DNA of 64,000 nt, from NCBI GenBank assembly GCA_937921595.1, contig CAKZTD010000189.1, positions 1-64,000 of the forward strand, given 5' to 3'. The translations under genes were made by a program, and so were the position numbers. Below the pieces are notes generated by a model that did not search any database, was not told the origin of the DNA, and saw nothing but the letters and a program-made list of their open reading frames with translations. This stretch comes from an uncultured Saprospiraceae bacterium (GTDB taxonomy: Bacteria; Bacteroidota; Bacteroidia; Chitinophagales; Saprospiraceae). Positions 15,901 through 24,028 of the stretch are shown here, in pieces (the stretch's first letter is position 1; every line of letters starts with the position of its first letter).

Positions 15901-18275
15901 TCCCTTTTATCAAATGGCAAGAATCAGATTTTGAAAAATTAGCGCTTCAAGCAAAAGGAGATGAAAAAAAATTAGATTATCAATTTAAATTTGAAGAAGC
16001 CAATATTCAAAACTCCTTGAATCTAAACAACTTCAACAGTTTTGGATCTTTGGCCGATAATATTTTAGAAAACACAAGTCAAATTTTAGATCATCAACAG
16101 ACGAAACGTTTCGAATTAAAATCCACTTCTACGTTTTCAGAAGATCAGAAATTTCAATTTTCTCTTGCTCCAAAACAAATTTTAAATTATCAAAAATGGG
16201 AAGTAAGCCAAGAGAATCAAATCAACTTAGTTGGCGATAATCTCTCTATTAGTGATTGGCAATTATTCACTGATCAGGAAGCAATTGAAATCAAAAAATT
16301 AGAAAATGAAGAGTTAGAACTTCTTTTCAAACAATTCGATCTCAATATCTTTTCTGACTTACTGAGTCCTCCGGTCAAATCAACAGACAAACTAAAGGAT
16401 CAAGCGACCGTCAATCTCGACGGCATTGTCAATGGAAGTTTTACCATCGCTGACCCCAAACAAGAATCTGCAATTACTTCTAGGCTAAAGATCGACAGCC
16501 TGATTGTATTCGATGCACTACTAGGAAATTTAAATCTCTACGCTGAAACAGAAAGAGGAAGTCTTGTCGAAGGAGAAGCGGTACTTCGCGGAAATGGAAA
16601 TGATCTAAGACTACTTGGAGGTATTGATTTGGATCAAGAGTTTGATGCCTTAAATTTCCAATTGGATATTCCGGCTTTAAACTTAAATTCAATCGAAGCA
16701 CTAACTTTTGGTTATCTTGAAAACATGGAAGGTCTGGCTAAAGGTTCTGTACAAATTAATGGTTCATTTCGCCAACCTGATCTCACCGGAAAAATCAATT
16801 TTGAAAATACAGCCTTTGATATAGCTTTAGCGAAAGCTCGTTTGCGTTTAGGAAATGAGGCCATAATTTTTGACTCGAATGTCATAGAATTTAAAGACCT
16901 TCAGATTTTTGATAGCAATGGCAACAAAGGTATTATGTCTTCCTATGTCCTCACTGACGATTATCGGGATTTCTATTTGCAGTCTAACATCAAGGTCGAA
17001 AATTTTCAAATTTTAAATACAACGGCAAAGGATAATGATCTATATTTCGGCAAATTATTCGTTGATGCTATTATTGATTTAAACGGAAACATCTCTGAAC
17101 CGATCATCGATATTACTGCCCTTCCTACAAAAAACTCTGACATCACTTACATCTATAGCGCAGTGTCGAATCAGATTGAATCTCATGAAGGTGTTGTGGA
17201 GTTTATAAAACCAAAAGAAGAGGAAGAGCGAAGAGTGGTCAGCAAAAGATTGGAAGCCATTTCGAATGATTTTAATATGAAAGTTACCGTAAAGATTGCG
17301 GTCAATGAGAGCCTTAATTTCACTGCGATAACCGATCCTATTACAGGTGATTATTTTGAAGGAAAAGCAAAAGGAGATTTAGTTTATGTACAGCATCCCG
17401 ATGGCAAGATGGAATTAAACGGGAGGCTTGAACTCGTAAAAGGGGAATATCTTTTTACTTATCAAAAATTAATTCGTCGTCCTTTCAGCGTAGAACCTGG
17501 TGGAACAATTTCTTGGACTGGAGATCCTTTTGAACCAAGAATGGACATTAATGTCTTATACAAAGTAAAAACATCTACCTATCCCCTTTTGGCTTCAGAG
17601 TCTAACCCAGGAGACAATCAAGTTGGTTTAAAACAAACTTTTTTTGTAAAACTAAATATTGGCGGCACACTAAATAAAACAGAAATCAAAACATCAATCG
17701 ATTATCCGAGTGGTCATGGCAATTCGAGTGATTCAGATGTTTCAGCAGCGATTGACAGAATTAATCAAGATCCGGGGCAGCAAAATACTCAGGCATTTTC
17801 TATGATTTTATTCAATGGTTTTTTAGCTAACAATCTTGAAAACTCTGAATTCAAGATCATTGATTTTTCCGGGAACATCAATAATATGATTACGACACAG
17901 TTAAATAATATAGCCAATCGGTATATTAAATTTGTAGAATTAGATTTTGATTTAGATACGGAGAATAATGGCGCAAATGGTTCTAACACAGATTTTCGGG
18001 TTAGTATTCGAAAGCGATTTTTAAATGATCGATTGACCATTAGTCTTGATGGAAAAGCAACCAGTGAGACCAGAAATAACGAAAGTGAATCTCAAAGTTA
18101 TCTGGACAATGTCACTGTAGAATATGCATTGACACCAGATGGACGGTTTAAAATCAAGGTCTATAATTCTAGAGGTTTTGATGAATTTATTGGAGATACT
18201 GGAGTAAAGCTTGGTGGAGCTTTTGTATTTTCAAAAGATTTTAATGGGGTGCGATTATTTAAGAAAAAGAAGTAG
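12951..18275 (+). CDS. tamB: TamB-family translocation and assembly module protein (1774 aa)
   Basis: TamB proteins are inner-membrane-anchored periplasm-spanning beta-taco proteins that act with a BamA-type barrel in outer-membrane biogenesis and lipid transport. Here residues 10-32 form the N-terminal anchor (LLFRLVLFSFLVFFLCAILIQI), followed by the AsmA-like start 'VQKYLTGKTENYLQEKFQTTVDIESIRLRFPESLVLKGVYIED'. The long middle consists of repeated beta segments. The C-terminal TamB/DUF490 domain (about residues 1400-1774) includes 'GDYFEGKAKGDLVYVQHPDGKMELNGRLELVKGEYLFTYQ', 'GGTISWTGDPFEPRMDINVLYKV' and 'FSMILFNGFLANN'. The next gene is its barrel partner, 146 bp downstream, so this is a tamB-tamL locus. 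The start codon is the first ATG before the anchor. Confidence 0.9.
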   Translation: MRQRLKKISKLLFRLVLFSFLVFFLCAILIQIPAVQKYLTGKTENYLQEKFQTTVDIESIRLRFPESLVLKGVYIEDTQQDTFLNVGELAINFKLNKLLSRSIQFDQITLKDGASNIWITKDSSNFDFILDAFGSKEEISNSTTEVDPANSNPWTLTFDDATLDLQNINFKYLDAKALDLSTQIGHLKGSIKQIDLVKMRYELGQLELKDTHIDLTLIENETDLKKSPSLDTVLFFIAADVLSMEEVSFDLKMSNLELSTKIYQLQSTATSFDLRGNDINLKIPSAKIHKTDFKYDALNAPRSGGFDYNHMDLQNITADLSDFEYDNLNIVANIKMLSGMANENFEVKKLQSNFSFTEERIVLKNLDFVSTQSVLKSKHTILRYPFLEKVIDPLSQLKIESDLIADFKSSTDLSYFYPPLDSISFFRNRKDLPLKLNANINGDFNNLNIQTFDLDGFNMKLNADGNIKNLSQQNLLNWDINLHTFKALGNEIVSYIPDGVLPEFIELPDTIAVSGTTSGNLRNFQTQLIAQTNRKDSPVPTQIKANGILKNILDTDSAYLNIQVDTFSTSKADILAYLPKDIIPDYVNLPDRFTLSGWLKGPFSKLESNLGLLTYSDNETNELKAIGSIHGLFTVQQPTFDVTLDASAISQTQLAALLPEGILPAYFELPFINKLSGFFRGDIENFNTNFELASNTGQWSVDASLKQDAYKLKLNVDEFEAQSLFTQGYLDSLTGYSVLPLNIDIRLEGQGFEFTDQASSDFKVTLKSAVDTTMKGLIIDGKLGNQVLTAGAFADEEAIKIAADFELDYTETIPEWNLNFLLDHLDLQVLQYAEVPFVLNGRFSSQVNGYALDHLNGEVLFSDWGILYDEKTAQIDSLLLLADLDTNLNQVKINSDFFNAAINGKMQFPQVTDALQQQIYNYWEVDYPDSLIGKTKDYFDFELSLFRPEILTMGFIPGLEDLSNLELEGHYDNSNGEIEMYADLPFIKWQESDFEKLALQAKGDEKKLDYQFKFEEANIQNSLNLNNFNSFGSLADNILENTSQILDHQQTKRFELKSTSTFSEDQKFQFSLAPKQILNYQKWEVSQENQINLVGDNLSISDWQLFTDQEAIEIKKLENEELELLFKQFDLNIFSDLLSPPVKSTDKLKDQATVNLDGIVNGSFTIADPKQESAITSRLKIDSLIVFDALLGNLNLYAETERGSLVEGEAVLRGNGNDLRLLGGIDLDQEFDALNFQLDIPALNLNSIEALTFGYLENMEGLAKGSVQINGSFRQPDLTGKINFENTAFDIALAKARLRLGNEAIIFDSNVIEFKDLQIFDSNGNKGIMSSYVLTDDYRDFYLQSNIKVENFQILNTTAKDNDLYFGKLFVDAIIDLNGNISEPIIDITALPTKNSDITYIYSAVSNQIESHEGVVEFIKPKEEEERRVVSKRLEAISNDFNMKVTVKIAVNESLNFTAITDPITGDYFEGKAKGDLVYVQHPDGKMELNGRLELVKGEYLFTYQKLIRRPFSVEPGGTISWTGDPFEPRMDINVLYKVKTSTYPLLASESNPGDNQVGLKQTFFVKLNIGGTLNKTEIKTSIDYPSGHGNSSDSDVSAAIDRINQDPGQQNTQAFSMILFNGFLANNLENSEFKIIDFSGNINNMITTQLNNIANRYIKFVELDFDLDTENNGANGSNTDFRVSIRKRFLNDRLTISLDGKATSETRNNESESQSYLDNVTVEYALTPDGRFKIKVYNSRGFDEFIGDTGVKLGGAFVFSKDFNGVRLFKKKK

Positions 18276-18421
18276 TCAAACCCGTCCCTAGACCTTCTCT
18301 TGAAAAAGGGAAGAAAATGAAATCCGCTTCAAAAATTAACGGACAATTTGGTTTACAAAACACGCTTTAAAAACATAATAATCATAAAATCTAGCGTCTT
18401 TCAGTGGCAATAAATAAATTT

Positions 18422-20782
18422 ATGAGTCTCAGATTAATTATATTTTTTATCAGCATCATTTTTCTTTCTAGCTGTTCGCTCAAACGTAGCTTACCAGAGG
18501 GAGGGCATTTATATATTGGCTCCAAAGTCAAAGTCATCAAAGCTGATAAAAAAACTAAAACCAACCAATTAGAAGCGACTTATAACACCCTCATAAAACA
18601 ACCAAAACCCAATAAAACTTTTTTAGGAATTCGATGGAAATTACGGCGTTATAGTCTTTTTGCAAAAACAAATAAAAGAAGAACATTAAAAGGGAGAAAA
18701 AATTTGATCGGAAAAGCTCCTGTTGTTTATGATGATCGGATCACTAAGCAAATGGTAGCGGTCATGGAAAACAAAGCTTTTAACGAAGGATTTTTCAATG
18801 TGGTGGTCAGTAGTAAAGTCAAAAAACGTTGGAATAAAGCTCGTGTAAAATACACTGTTGAACTAAAAGAACCTTTTCTAGTAAATCGAATTTCCAACAA
18901 TGTAGAAGACTCTATAATTCGTCGTCATATTCTGCAAATCCAAAACGCTTCTCTCATAGAAACCGATCAACTTTATAGTTTACAAAAACTTAAACTCGAA
19001 CGAGAAAGGATTACTAATTCGCTTCGTCAAAAAGGGTTTTATTTTTTTAGAGCAGACTATTTAAAATTTCTCGCAGATACCATCAATACTAAAAACCAGG
19101 TAAAATTAAATCTCGTTTTAAAAGAAACAGCTGACTCCAGTCATCTAAAACCAAAAACGATCCATCAAATTTTTCTCTATCCAGATTTAAACAATCAAAT
19201 ATCCGAAAGGATTAATCCGGACACGCTCGACTATAAAGGACTAAAGATTATTTTTCAAAATACAGAAATGCTTCCTTCTGTTCTTCGCGATGCAATTACT
19301 TTAAAAAAAGGACAAAGATATTCACCTAAAAAACATCAAAGTTCTCTGGAACGATTGTCTTATCTTCGGAATTATCAATTTATTGATTTCCAATTCAAGC
19401 CATCCGAAGTCTCTGACACCTTGCTCAATGTTTTTATAAAGCTAAGTCCTAGAAAAAAAGAAGCCATTGAAGGTTCATTTGGATTAGCATTTACTCCGAG
19501 ATTCTACATCGGTCCAGAAGTTTCACTGACCTATCTCAATCGGAATTTATTTAAAGGAGCCGAACAATTCCGAGTGACTACTTTCGGAGAATTTAATTTT
19601 CCGATTGCTAAAGATTTAGCCTTGCGACAAGAAGCAGGTGTCAAACTATCTCTTTCAAAACCGGGAATGATTATACCATTCAGAAAAAAAGATTGGCCAG
19701 ATAAACTGATTGCTAAAACTAAAATTGAATTGGCTTACTCGAGCGAAAAAATACGCCTCCCACTTACAGGTTTAGAAGACTTAGTCGACGACGAACCCGC
19801 ATTTATGACTTTATCAGAAAACCTTGCAGCAGATCCGAATTACGCTCCGTTTATCGCATTAAACAAATTAGAATTAAACCTAGCTTATCAATGGCGAAAA
19901 CGGATCGATATACTCCATGAGCTTTCTCCGGTTAATTTTACTTTCCAAATTCCTAGATATGAAAATTTAGAACTAAAACTTTTTCTTCAGTACCTTAATA
20001 CAATTATTCCTTCTGAGAATTTACAACTGAATCTGGAGAAGATGTTTATTCTAAAACCAAGCTATTCTTTTCTTTACGATAGCCGTTTAAAAAAAACGAA
20101 AGCTCAAAATTACTTCTACCTTGGAAAGCTTGCCCTGGCTGGAAACAAAATCCTTTCTCCTGATAATAACACTCCATTAGATGTTTTGGAAAGTCAATTC
20201 CTTCAATTGGAAAATGATTTTAGATACTTCCGTCGTTTCTCGAAATCACAAACCATCGCAGCTCGTTTTGCAATCAAAGCTTCTATCCCTTTTAAGAACG
20301 AAGTGATCCTACCTTTCTTCGACTTGTATACCCTTGGCGGACCAAATGGTGTTCGTGCTTTCCGCCCCAGATCTGTTGGCCCTGGAAGTGTGGAGCCCGT
20401 AGATCAGCTTTTCTTTATTTCTGGAACTGGTGATTTTCATTTAGAAAGTAATTTGGAATGGCGACCAAAACTCAATGATTTTGTGGAGTTAGGATTTTTT
20501 ATTGATGCCGGAAATGTTTGGCTTTTTAAAGGCGGCATAGATAATAATGAATTGGCAACTTTCCGCTTCAAAAACTTTTACAAACAATTGGCGATTGGAA
20601 CTGGAGTGGGTTTGCGTTTGGATTTTGAGATCATCATCTTTCGTTTAGATTTTGCAACGCCACTGACCAAGCCTTGGCTTCCAGAAGGGGATCGCTGGGT
20701 TGGAGATAAAATAACATTAGGCAATTTCAATTGGTTGCGGGAAAATTTGACTTTGAATCTGGGCTTTGGGTATTCGTTTTAA
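18422..20782 (+). CDS. tamL: TamL-type BamA/TamA-family outer-membrane lipoprotein (786 aa)
   Basis: The ATG at 18422 opens MSLRLIIFFISIIFLSSC, a lipoprotein signal with LSSC lipobox; the GTG at 18404 only adds six residues in front. In Bacteroidota the TamA homologue is a lipoprotein called TamL, which fits. POTRA-like segments occupy roughly residues 30-350 (PFLVNRISNNVEDSIIRRHI, YSLQKLKLERERITNSLRQKGFYFF, KGQRYSPKKHQSSLERLSYLRNYQFIDFQF). The C-terminal bacterial surface antigen barrel follows (EGSFGLAFTPRFYIGPEVSLTYLNRNLFKGAEQFRV; FDLYTLGGPNGVRAFRPRSVGPGS, where the usual lid motif is GGxxxxRGF/Y; final strand LTLNLGFGYSF with terminal Phe). It should pair with TamB encoded just upstream. 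Confidence 0.88.
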   Translation: MSLRLIIFFISIIFLSSCSLKRSLPEGGHLYIGSKVKVIKADKKTKTNQLEATYNTLIKQPKPNKTFLGIRWKLRRYSLFAKTNKRRTLKGRKNLIGKAPVVYDDRITKQMVAVMENKAFNEGFFNVVVSSKVKKRWNKARVKYTVELKEPFLVNRISNNVEDSIIRRHILQIQNASLIETDQLYSLQKLKLERERITNSLRQKGFYFFRADYLKFLADTINTKNQVKLNLVLKETADSSHLKPKTIHQIFLYPDLNNQISERINPDTLDYKGLKIIFQNTEMLPSVLRDAITLKKGQRYSPKKHQSSLERLSYLRNYQFIDFQFKPSEVSDTLLNVFIKLSPRKKEAIEGSFGLAFTPRFYIGPEVSLTYLNRNLFKGAEQFRVTTFGEFNFPIAKDLALRQEAGVKLSLSKPGMIIPFRKKDWPDKLIAKTKIELAYSSEKIRLPLTGLEDLVDDEPAFMTLSENLAADPNYAPFIALNKLELNLAYQWRKRIDILHELSPVNFTFQIPRYENLELKLFLQYLNTIIPSENLQLNLEKMFILKPSYSFLYDSRLKKTKAQNYFYLGKLALAGNKILSPDNNTPLDVLESQFLQLENDFRYFRRFSKSQTIAARFAIKASIPFKNEVILPFFDLYTLGGPNGVRAFRPRSVGPGSVEPVDQLFFISGTGDFHLESNLEWRPKLNDFVELGFFIDAGNVWLFKGGIDNNELATFRFKNFYKQLAIGTGVGLRLDFEIIIFRLDFATPLTKPWLPEGDRWVGDKITLGNFNWLRENLTLNLGFGYSF

Positions 20783-20787
20783 AAAAT

Positions 20788-20820
20788 AAAAAAGCAAAGA
20801 AAGTAAGCTTTTGCTTTTTT
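20788..20820. terminator. Bidirectional intrinsic terminator
   Basis: AAAAAAGCAAA (20788-20798) and TTTGCTTTTTT (20810-20820) form an 11-bp stem flanked by A and T tracts on both sides, between the convergent tamL and leucine-rich-repeat genes. Confidence 0.8.
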
Positions 20821-20852
20821 TGGCCTATGACTTGTGTCTAGTGAATAAATCA

Positions 20853-22379
20853 TCACACAAACTCGCAACCAGGCAGCAACGTTTTTAATCGTTCTAAAGT
20901 CTTATCCCTATCAGACCTATAACTCATTCTAAAAACATTCATTTTTTTCAGACCTCTAAGATTACTTATCTCAGAAGGGATTTCTTTTTTACTAGATGAC
21001 ACAGGGCTGAATGAGCTTGCCATATACAATTCTTCTAAATCGCTCAAGGAAAAGAATCCGGTAGGAAAATCAATAAAGGAATTACCACTTAAATTTAAGA
21101 CTCTTAATGATTTTAAATTTGAAAGATCTGGAAGATCGGATAATAAATTATATTCCAAATTAAGTCCTTTAAGATTAGTCAATTCATTGATGACAGCAAT
21201 TCTTTCTCTGTCCATCGGTTGGAAACGTTTTTCATCTTTCAAATTGCCTTGTCCATATCTAGCACCAATTTTACTCCGGCTTAAATTTAAATACTGAATA
21301 TTAAATTCCTTAAGTTCAACAGGTAAGTGCTCTAAGTAGATATTTGAAAAGTCCATTGTTTTCGTCGAAGTATTATAGTAATCTTTAAGGACCTTTCTGA
21401 TACTTTCTGGCTTCCCAAATTTGAGGATATGTGCAATGACTCCTTTATCTCCTTGATCGTAAGCGGCGTCAGCTATTTTAAGTGGATCAAGATCAATAGG
21501 ATTACCAATCACCTTACTAATCTGAGGGAAATTTGAATAGGTTCGACCAAAAGGAAAACTAAGACTTAATTCTTTCAAGTTCTTCATATTAAAAAACTCC
21601 AGAGGCAATTCTTCTGCTACGCGTGAAGAACTTCGCAAACCAATAAGACTTAATCGACGAAGTTGATGGCATTCAAAAATATGAGTCGGTAGTTCTTTAG
21701 AATAATTATTTCTACTCAGATCCAAAACCTCTAGGTGTTTTAGCTTCGTGATATTTTTATGAATACCCGCTATTTTATTTTTGTTTAAATGAAGTTCTTT
21801 TAAATGAGTGAATACTTCTATCTGCTTCGTAATAGAAGTTATCTTATTGTCAGAAAGATCAATCACGGTAAGGTCTGTAAATTCGAAAAGCTCCGAAGGA
21901 AACTTAGTTAGTGCTTTGCCATTCAACCGAAAGGTTGTTCCGGAAATAAATGTACGAAGCATTTCTTTTCTCTCCTCAGGAGGTGTATTCGTCAGAAGGT
22001 ATGTCGCACCATAACCAAATTTCTTGTATAATGCCGTGGCAAGTTTTGAACCATCTAATTCATTATACTGAGTATATTGAATGATGTTTTTCATAATCGT
22101 TTTCTCCGTTCCTCCCATATGCCCTTTCCCCTCTCCTAGTGCATACTTCTTGGTCATCACAAAATTAACTTCTTTCGATCCATGTTCTTTCAAAATAGCT
22201 TCCGCTTTCGCTTTTAGCTCTGGATGTTTTGTAATTTTATAAATCGCAAAAACCTCTGTAATCAATTCTTTTGGAAAACCTTGCTGTTGAAGAATTTCAA
22301 AAGCAATCTGAGTATTCGAATCTTCAGGACTCAGCAGTAATACCGAAAGTTTTGCAATTTGTTCTTTATCTAAAGACAT
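20853..22379 (-). CDS. Leucine-rich-repeat protein, copy B (508 aa)
   Basis: No signal peptide or membrane helix. Residues 1-130 form a helical N-terminal region (MSLDKEQIAKLSVLLLSPEDSNTQIAFEILQQ) with no family recognised. From about residue 145 there are bacterial LRRs: LTVIDLSDNKITSI, LKELHLNKNKIAGI, LEVLDLSRNNYS, LRRLSLIGL, LKELSLSFPF, and, after a non-LRR insert at about 285-355, IQYLNLSRSKIG, LKGLNLEYNLLSDL, LRVLNLSGNSFIDFP and LEELYMASSF. It is a paralogue of the gene 30 bp upstream (22410-23951). LRRs bind protein partners; the target is unknown. Likely co-transcribed with copy A. Confidence 0.85.
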   Translation of the reverse strand: MSLDKEQIAKLSVLLLSPEDSNTQIAFEILQQQGFPKELITEVFAIYKITKHPELKAKAEAILKEHGSKEVNFVMTKKYALGEGKGHMGGTEKTIMKNIIQYTQYNELDGSKLATALYKKFGYGATYLLTNTPPEERKEMLRTFISGTTFRLNGKALTKFPSELFEFTDLTVIDLSDNKITSITKQIEVFTHLKELHLNKNKIAGIHKNITKLKHLEVLDLSRNNYSKELPTHIFECHQLRRLSLIGLRSSSRVAEELPLEFFNMKNLKELSLSFPFGRTYSNFPQISKVIGNPIDLDPLKIADAAYDQGDKGVIAHILKFGKPESIRKVLKDYYNTSTKTMDFSNIYLEHLPVELKEFNIQYLNLSRSKIGARYGQGNLKDEKRFQPMDRERIAVINELTNLKGLNLEYNLLSDLPDLSNLKSLRVLNLSGNSFIDFPTGFFSLSDLEELYMASSFSPVSSSKKEIPSEISNLRGLKKMNVFRMSYRSDRDKTLERLKTLLPGCEFV

Positions 22380-22409
22380 ATTTTAATGCATTTATTTTAC
22401 CGTCCCGGT

Positions 22410-23951
22410 TTAATATCCCATAATCTCACAATCAGATGGCAACATATTCCGAATAATAGTGTCACAAAGATATTCTCCTTTCTTAATTCCTCGAATACTT
22501 CCAAATTGTATTTTTTTAAGCCCCGTAAGATTTTTCAATTCTGTTGGAATATCATCAGCTGTTAATTCATGATAATAGTGTGTTGCTCGTTGCAGGTATA
22601 ATTCTTCCAAATTCGATAGTCCAAAATATCCATATGGAAAACATCGGAATTCATTATTTAATAAATTCAAAACCTTGAGTTCCTGTAATTCTGAAAGGTC
22701 AGAAAGTCCACTCAACACATTATCAAAAAGATTTAAACTACGCAGCGTTTTCATCTGACCAAGCACTGCCGTTCGTTCTAAATCTTCTGCAGTAAGTTGT
22801 TCATTTGACTTAACATGTCCACCACTGTAAACCGCTCCTAATTTGCATCCTCTCAGATTTAAATGTTGAACATCCAACTCCGCCATCTCTGCCGGCAAAT
22901 GTTCCAAATAGATATTGGTAAAATCCATAGTACCCGTTGAAGCATCGAAGTGATCATTAAGAATTTTTAGAATGTTCTCCGAATTTCCAAATTTAAAAAT
23001 ATATGAAACTGGAGATTTATCTCCTTGATCATACGCCGCATATGCCGCTGCTAAAGGGTCAAGATCAATTGGATTTCCAGTGACTTTTGCAATCTGAGGA
23101 AAGTTATCATAAGTTCGAAATCGCCCTTTTGCTAATTGGAGTTCTTCTAATTCTTTCATATTAAAAAAACCATCAGGTAAACTTCTTCGAGCACTCCAAT
23201 TGCCTTTTACATTAATCAAATTGAGTCGCTTTAGTTGGGGCATCTCAAAGATCATTTCAAAATTCTTTTGGACGAAATTATTATCGTTCACCATCAAAAC
23301 TTCAAGTCCTTTCAACTTTAAAACATTCTTATGAATACTTTTGAGTTTGTTATTTCCAAGATTTAATTCTTTTAAATTTTTAAAAACTTCTATCTGCTTT
23401 GGAATGGAGGTGATCTTATTATTTGATAAATCTATGGAGGTCAATTCTGGAAATTCAAAAATCTCTGGTGGAAATTTGGTCAGCGCTTTTTTATTCAGCT
23501 GGAAAGATGTTCCTGAAATAAAGGTTTTGAGCATTTCTTTTCTTTGCTCCTGAGGTGTCGCTGTCAAAAGGTAGGTGGCACCGAATCCGAATTTCTTGTA
23601 CAATGCTTTCGCCAGTTTTATCCCATCAAGTTCATTATTATGCACATACATGATGATGTTCTTCTTGATGGTCTTTTCCGTTGCTCCCATATCGGAATTA
23701 TTACTCCCTAGCGCATATTTTAATTTCATCGCCATATGAAGCTCATCAGAACCATGGGTTTCTAAAATCTTTTTCGCTCTATTTTTTATAGGCTTATTTT
23801 TAGAAATTTTGAAGATGGCAAAAACCTCTGTCAACAACTCTAAAGGAAATTCATGTTGCTCTAATATTTCAAAAGCGATGTTGGTATTTACATCTTCTGA
23901 ACTGAGTAATAATTCTGAAAGATTTTCTATTTGTTCTTTATCTAATGACAT
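22410..23951 (-). CDS. Leucine-rich-repeat protein, copy A (513 aa)
   Basis: Same architecture as the adjacent copy: helical N-terminal region (MSLDKEQIENLSELLLSSEDVNTNIAFEILEQ), a conserved segment 'KYALG...MGATEKTIKKNIIMYVHNNELDGIKLAKALYKKFGFGATYLLT', then LRRs (LTSIDLSNNKITSI, LKELNLGNNKLKSI, LEVLMVNDNNF), an insert ending in GNPIDLDPLAAAYAAYDQGDKSPVSYIFKFG, and a second LRR run (VQHLNLRGCKLG, LRSLNLFDNVLSGL, LKVLNLLNNEF). Cytoplasmic by lack of any export signal. The two copies are strongly similar over their whole length, including the insert, showing gene duplication rather than only shared repeats. Confidence 0.85.
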   Translation of the reverse strand: MSLDKEQIENLSELLLSSEDVNTNIAFEILEQHEFPLELLTEVFAIFKISKNKPIKNRAKKILETHGSDELHMAMKLKYALGSNNSDMGATEKTIKKNIIMYVHNNELDGIKLAKALYKKFGFGATYLLTATPQEQRKEMLKTFISGTSFQLNKKALTKFPPEIFEFPELTSIDLSNNKITSIPKQIEVFKNLKELNLGNNKLKSIHKNVLKLKGLEVLMVNDNNFVQKNFEMIFEMPQLKRLNLINVKGNWSARRSLPDGFFNMKELEELQLAKGRFRTYDNFPQIAKVTGNPIDLDPLAAAYAAYDQGDKSPVSYIFKFGNSENILKILNDHFDASTGTMDFTNIYLEHLPAEMAELDVQHLNLRGCKLGAVYSGGHVKSNEQLTAEDLERTAVLGQMKTLRSLNLFDNVLSGLSDLSELQELKVLNLLNNEFRCFPYGYFGLSNLEELYLQRATHYYHELTADDIPTELKNLTGLKKIQFGSIRGIKKGEYLCDTIIRNMLPSDCEIMGY

Positions 23952-24028
23952 TTTAGCTTTGTTTTCTTATTGATACCATAAAGAGGATTTTCATAATAGA
24001 ATTATTGGTTGGAAAATTATCCCCATTC

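Noticed and set aside
20853-23951. Twin LRR genes as an assembly duplication
   Set aside because: The two copies differ in amino acids throughout, so they are real paralogues rather than a repeated contig.
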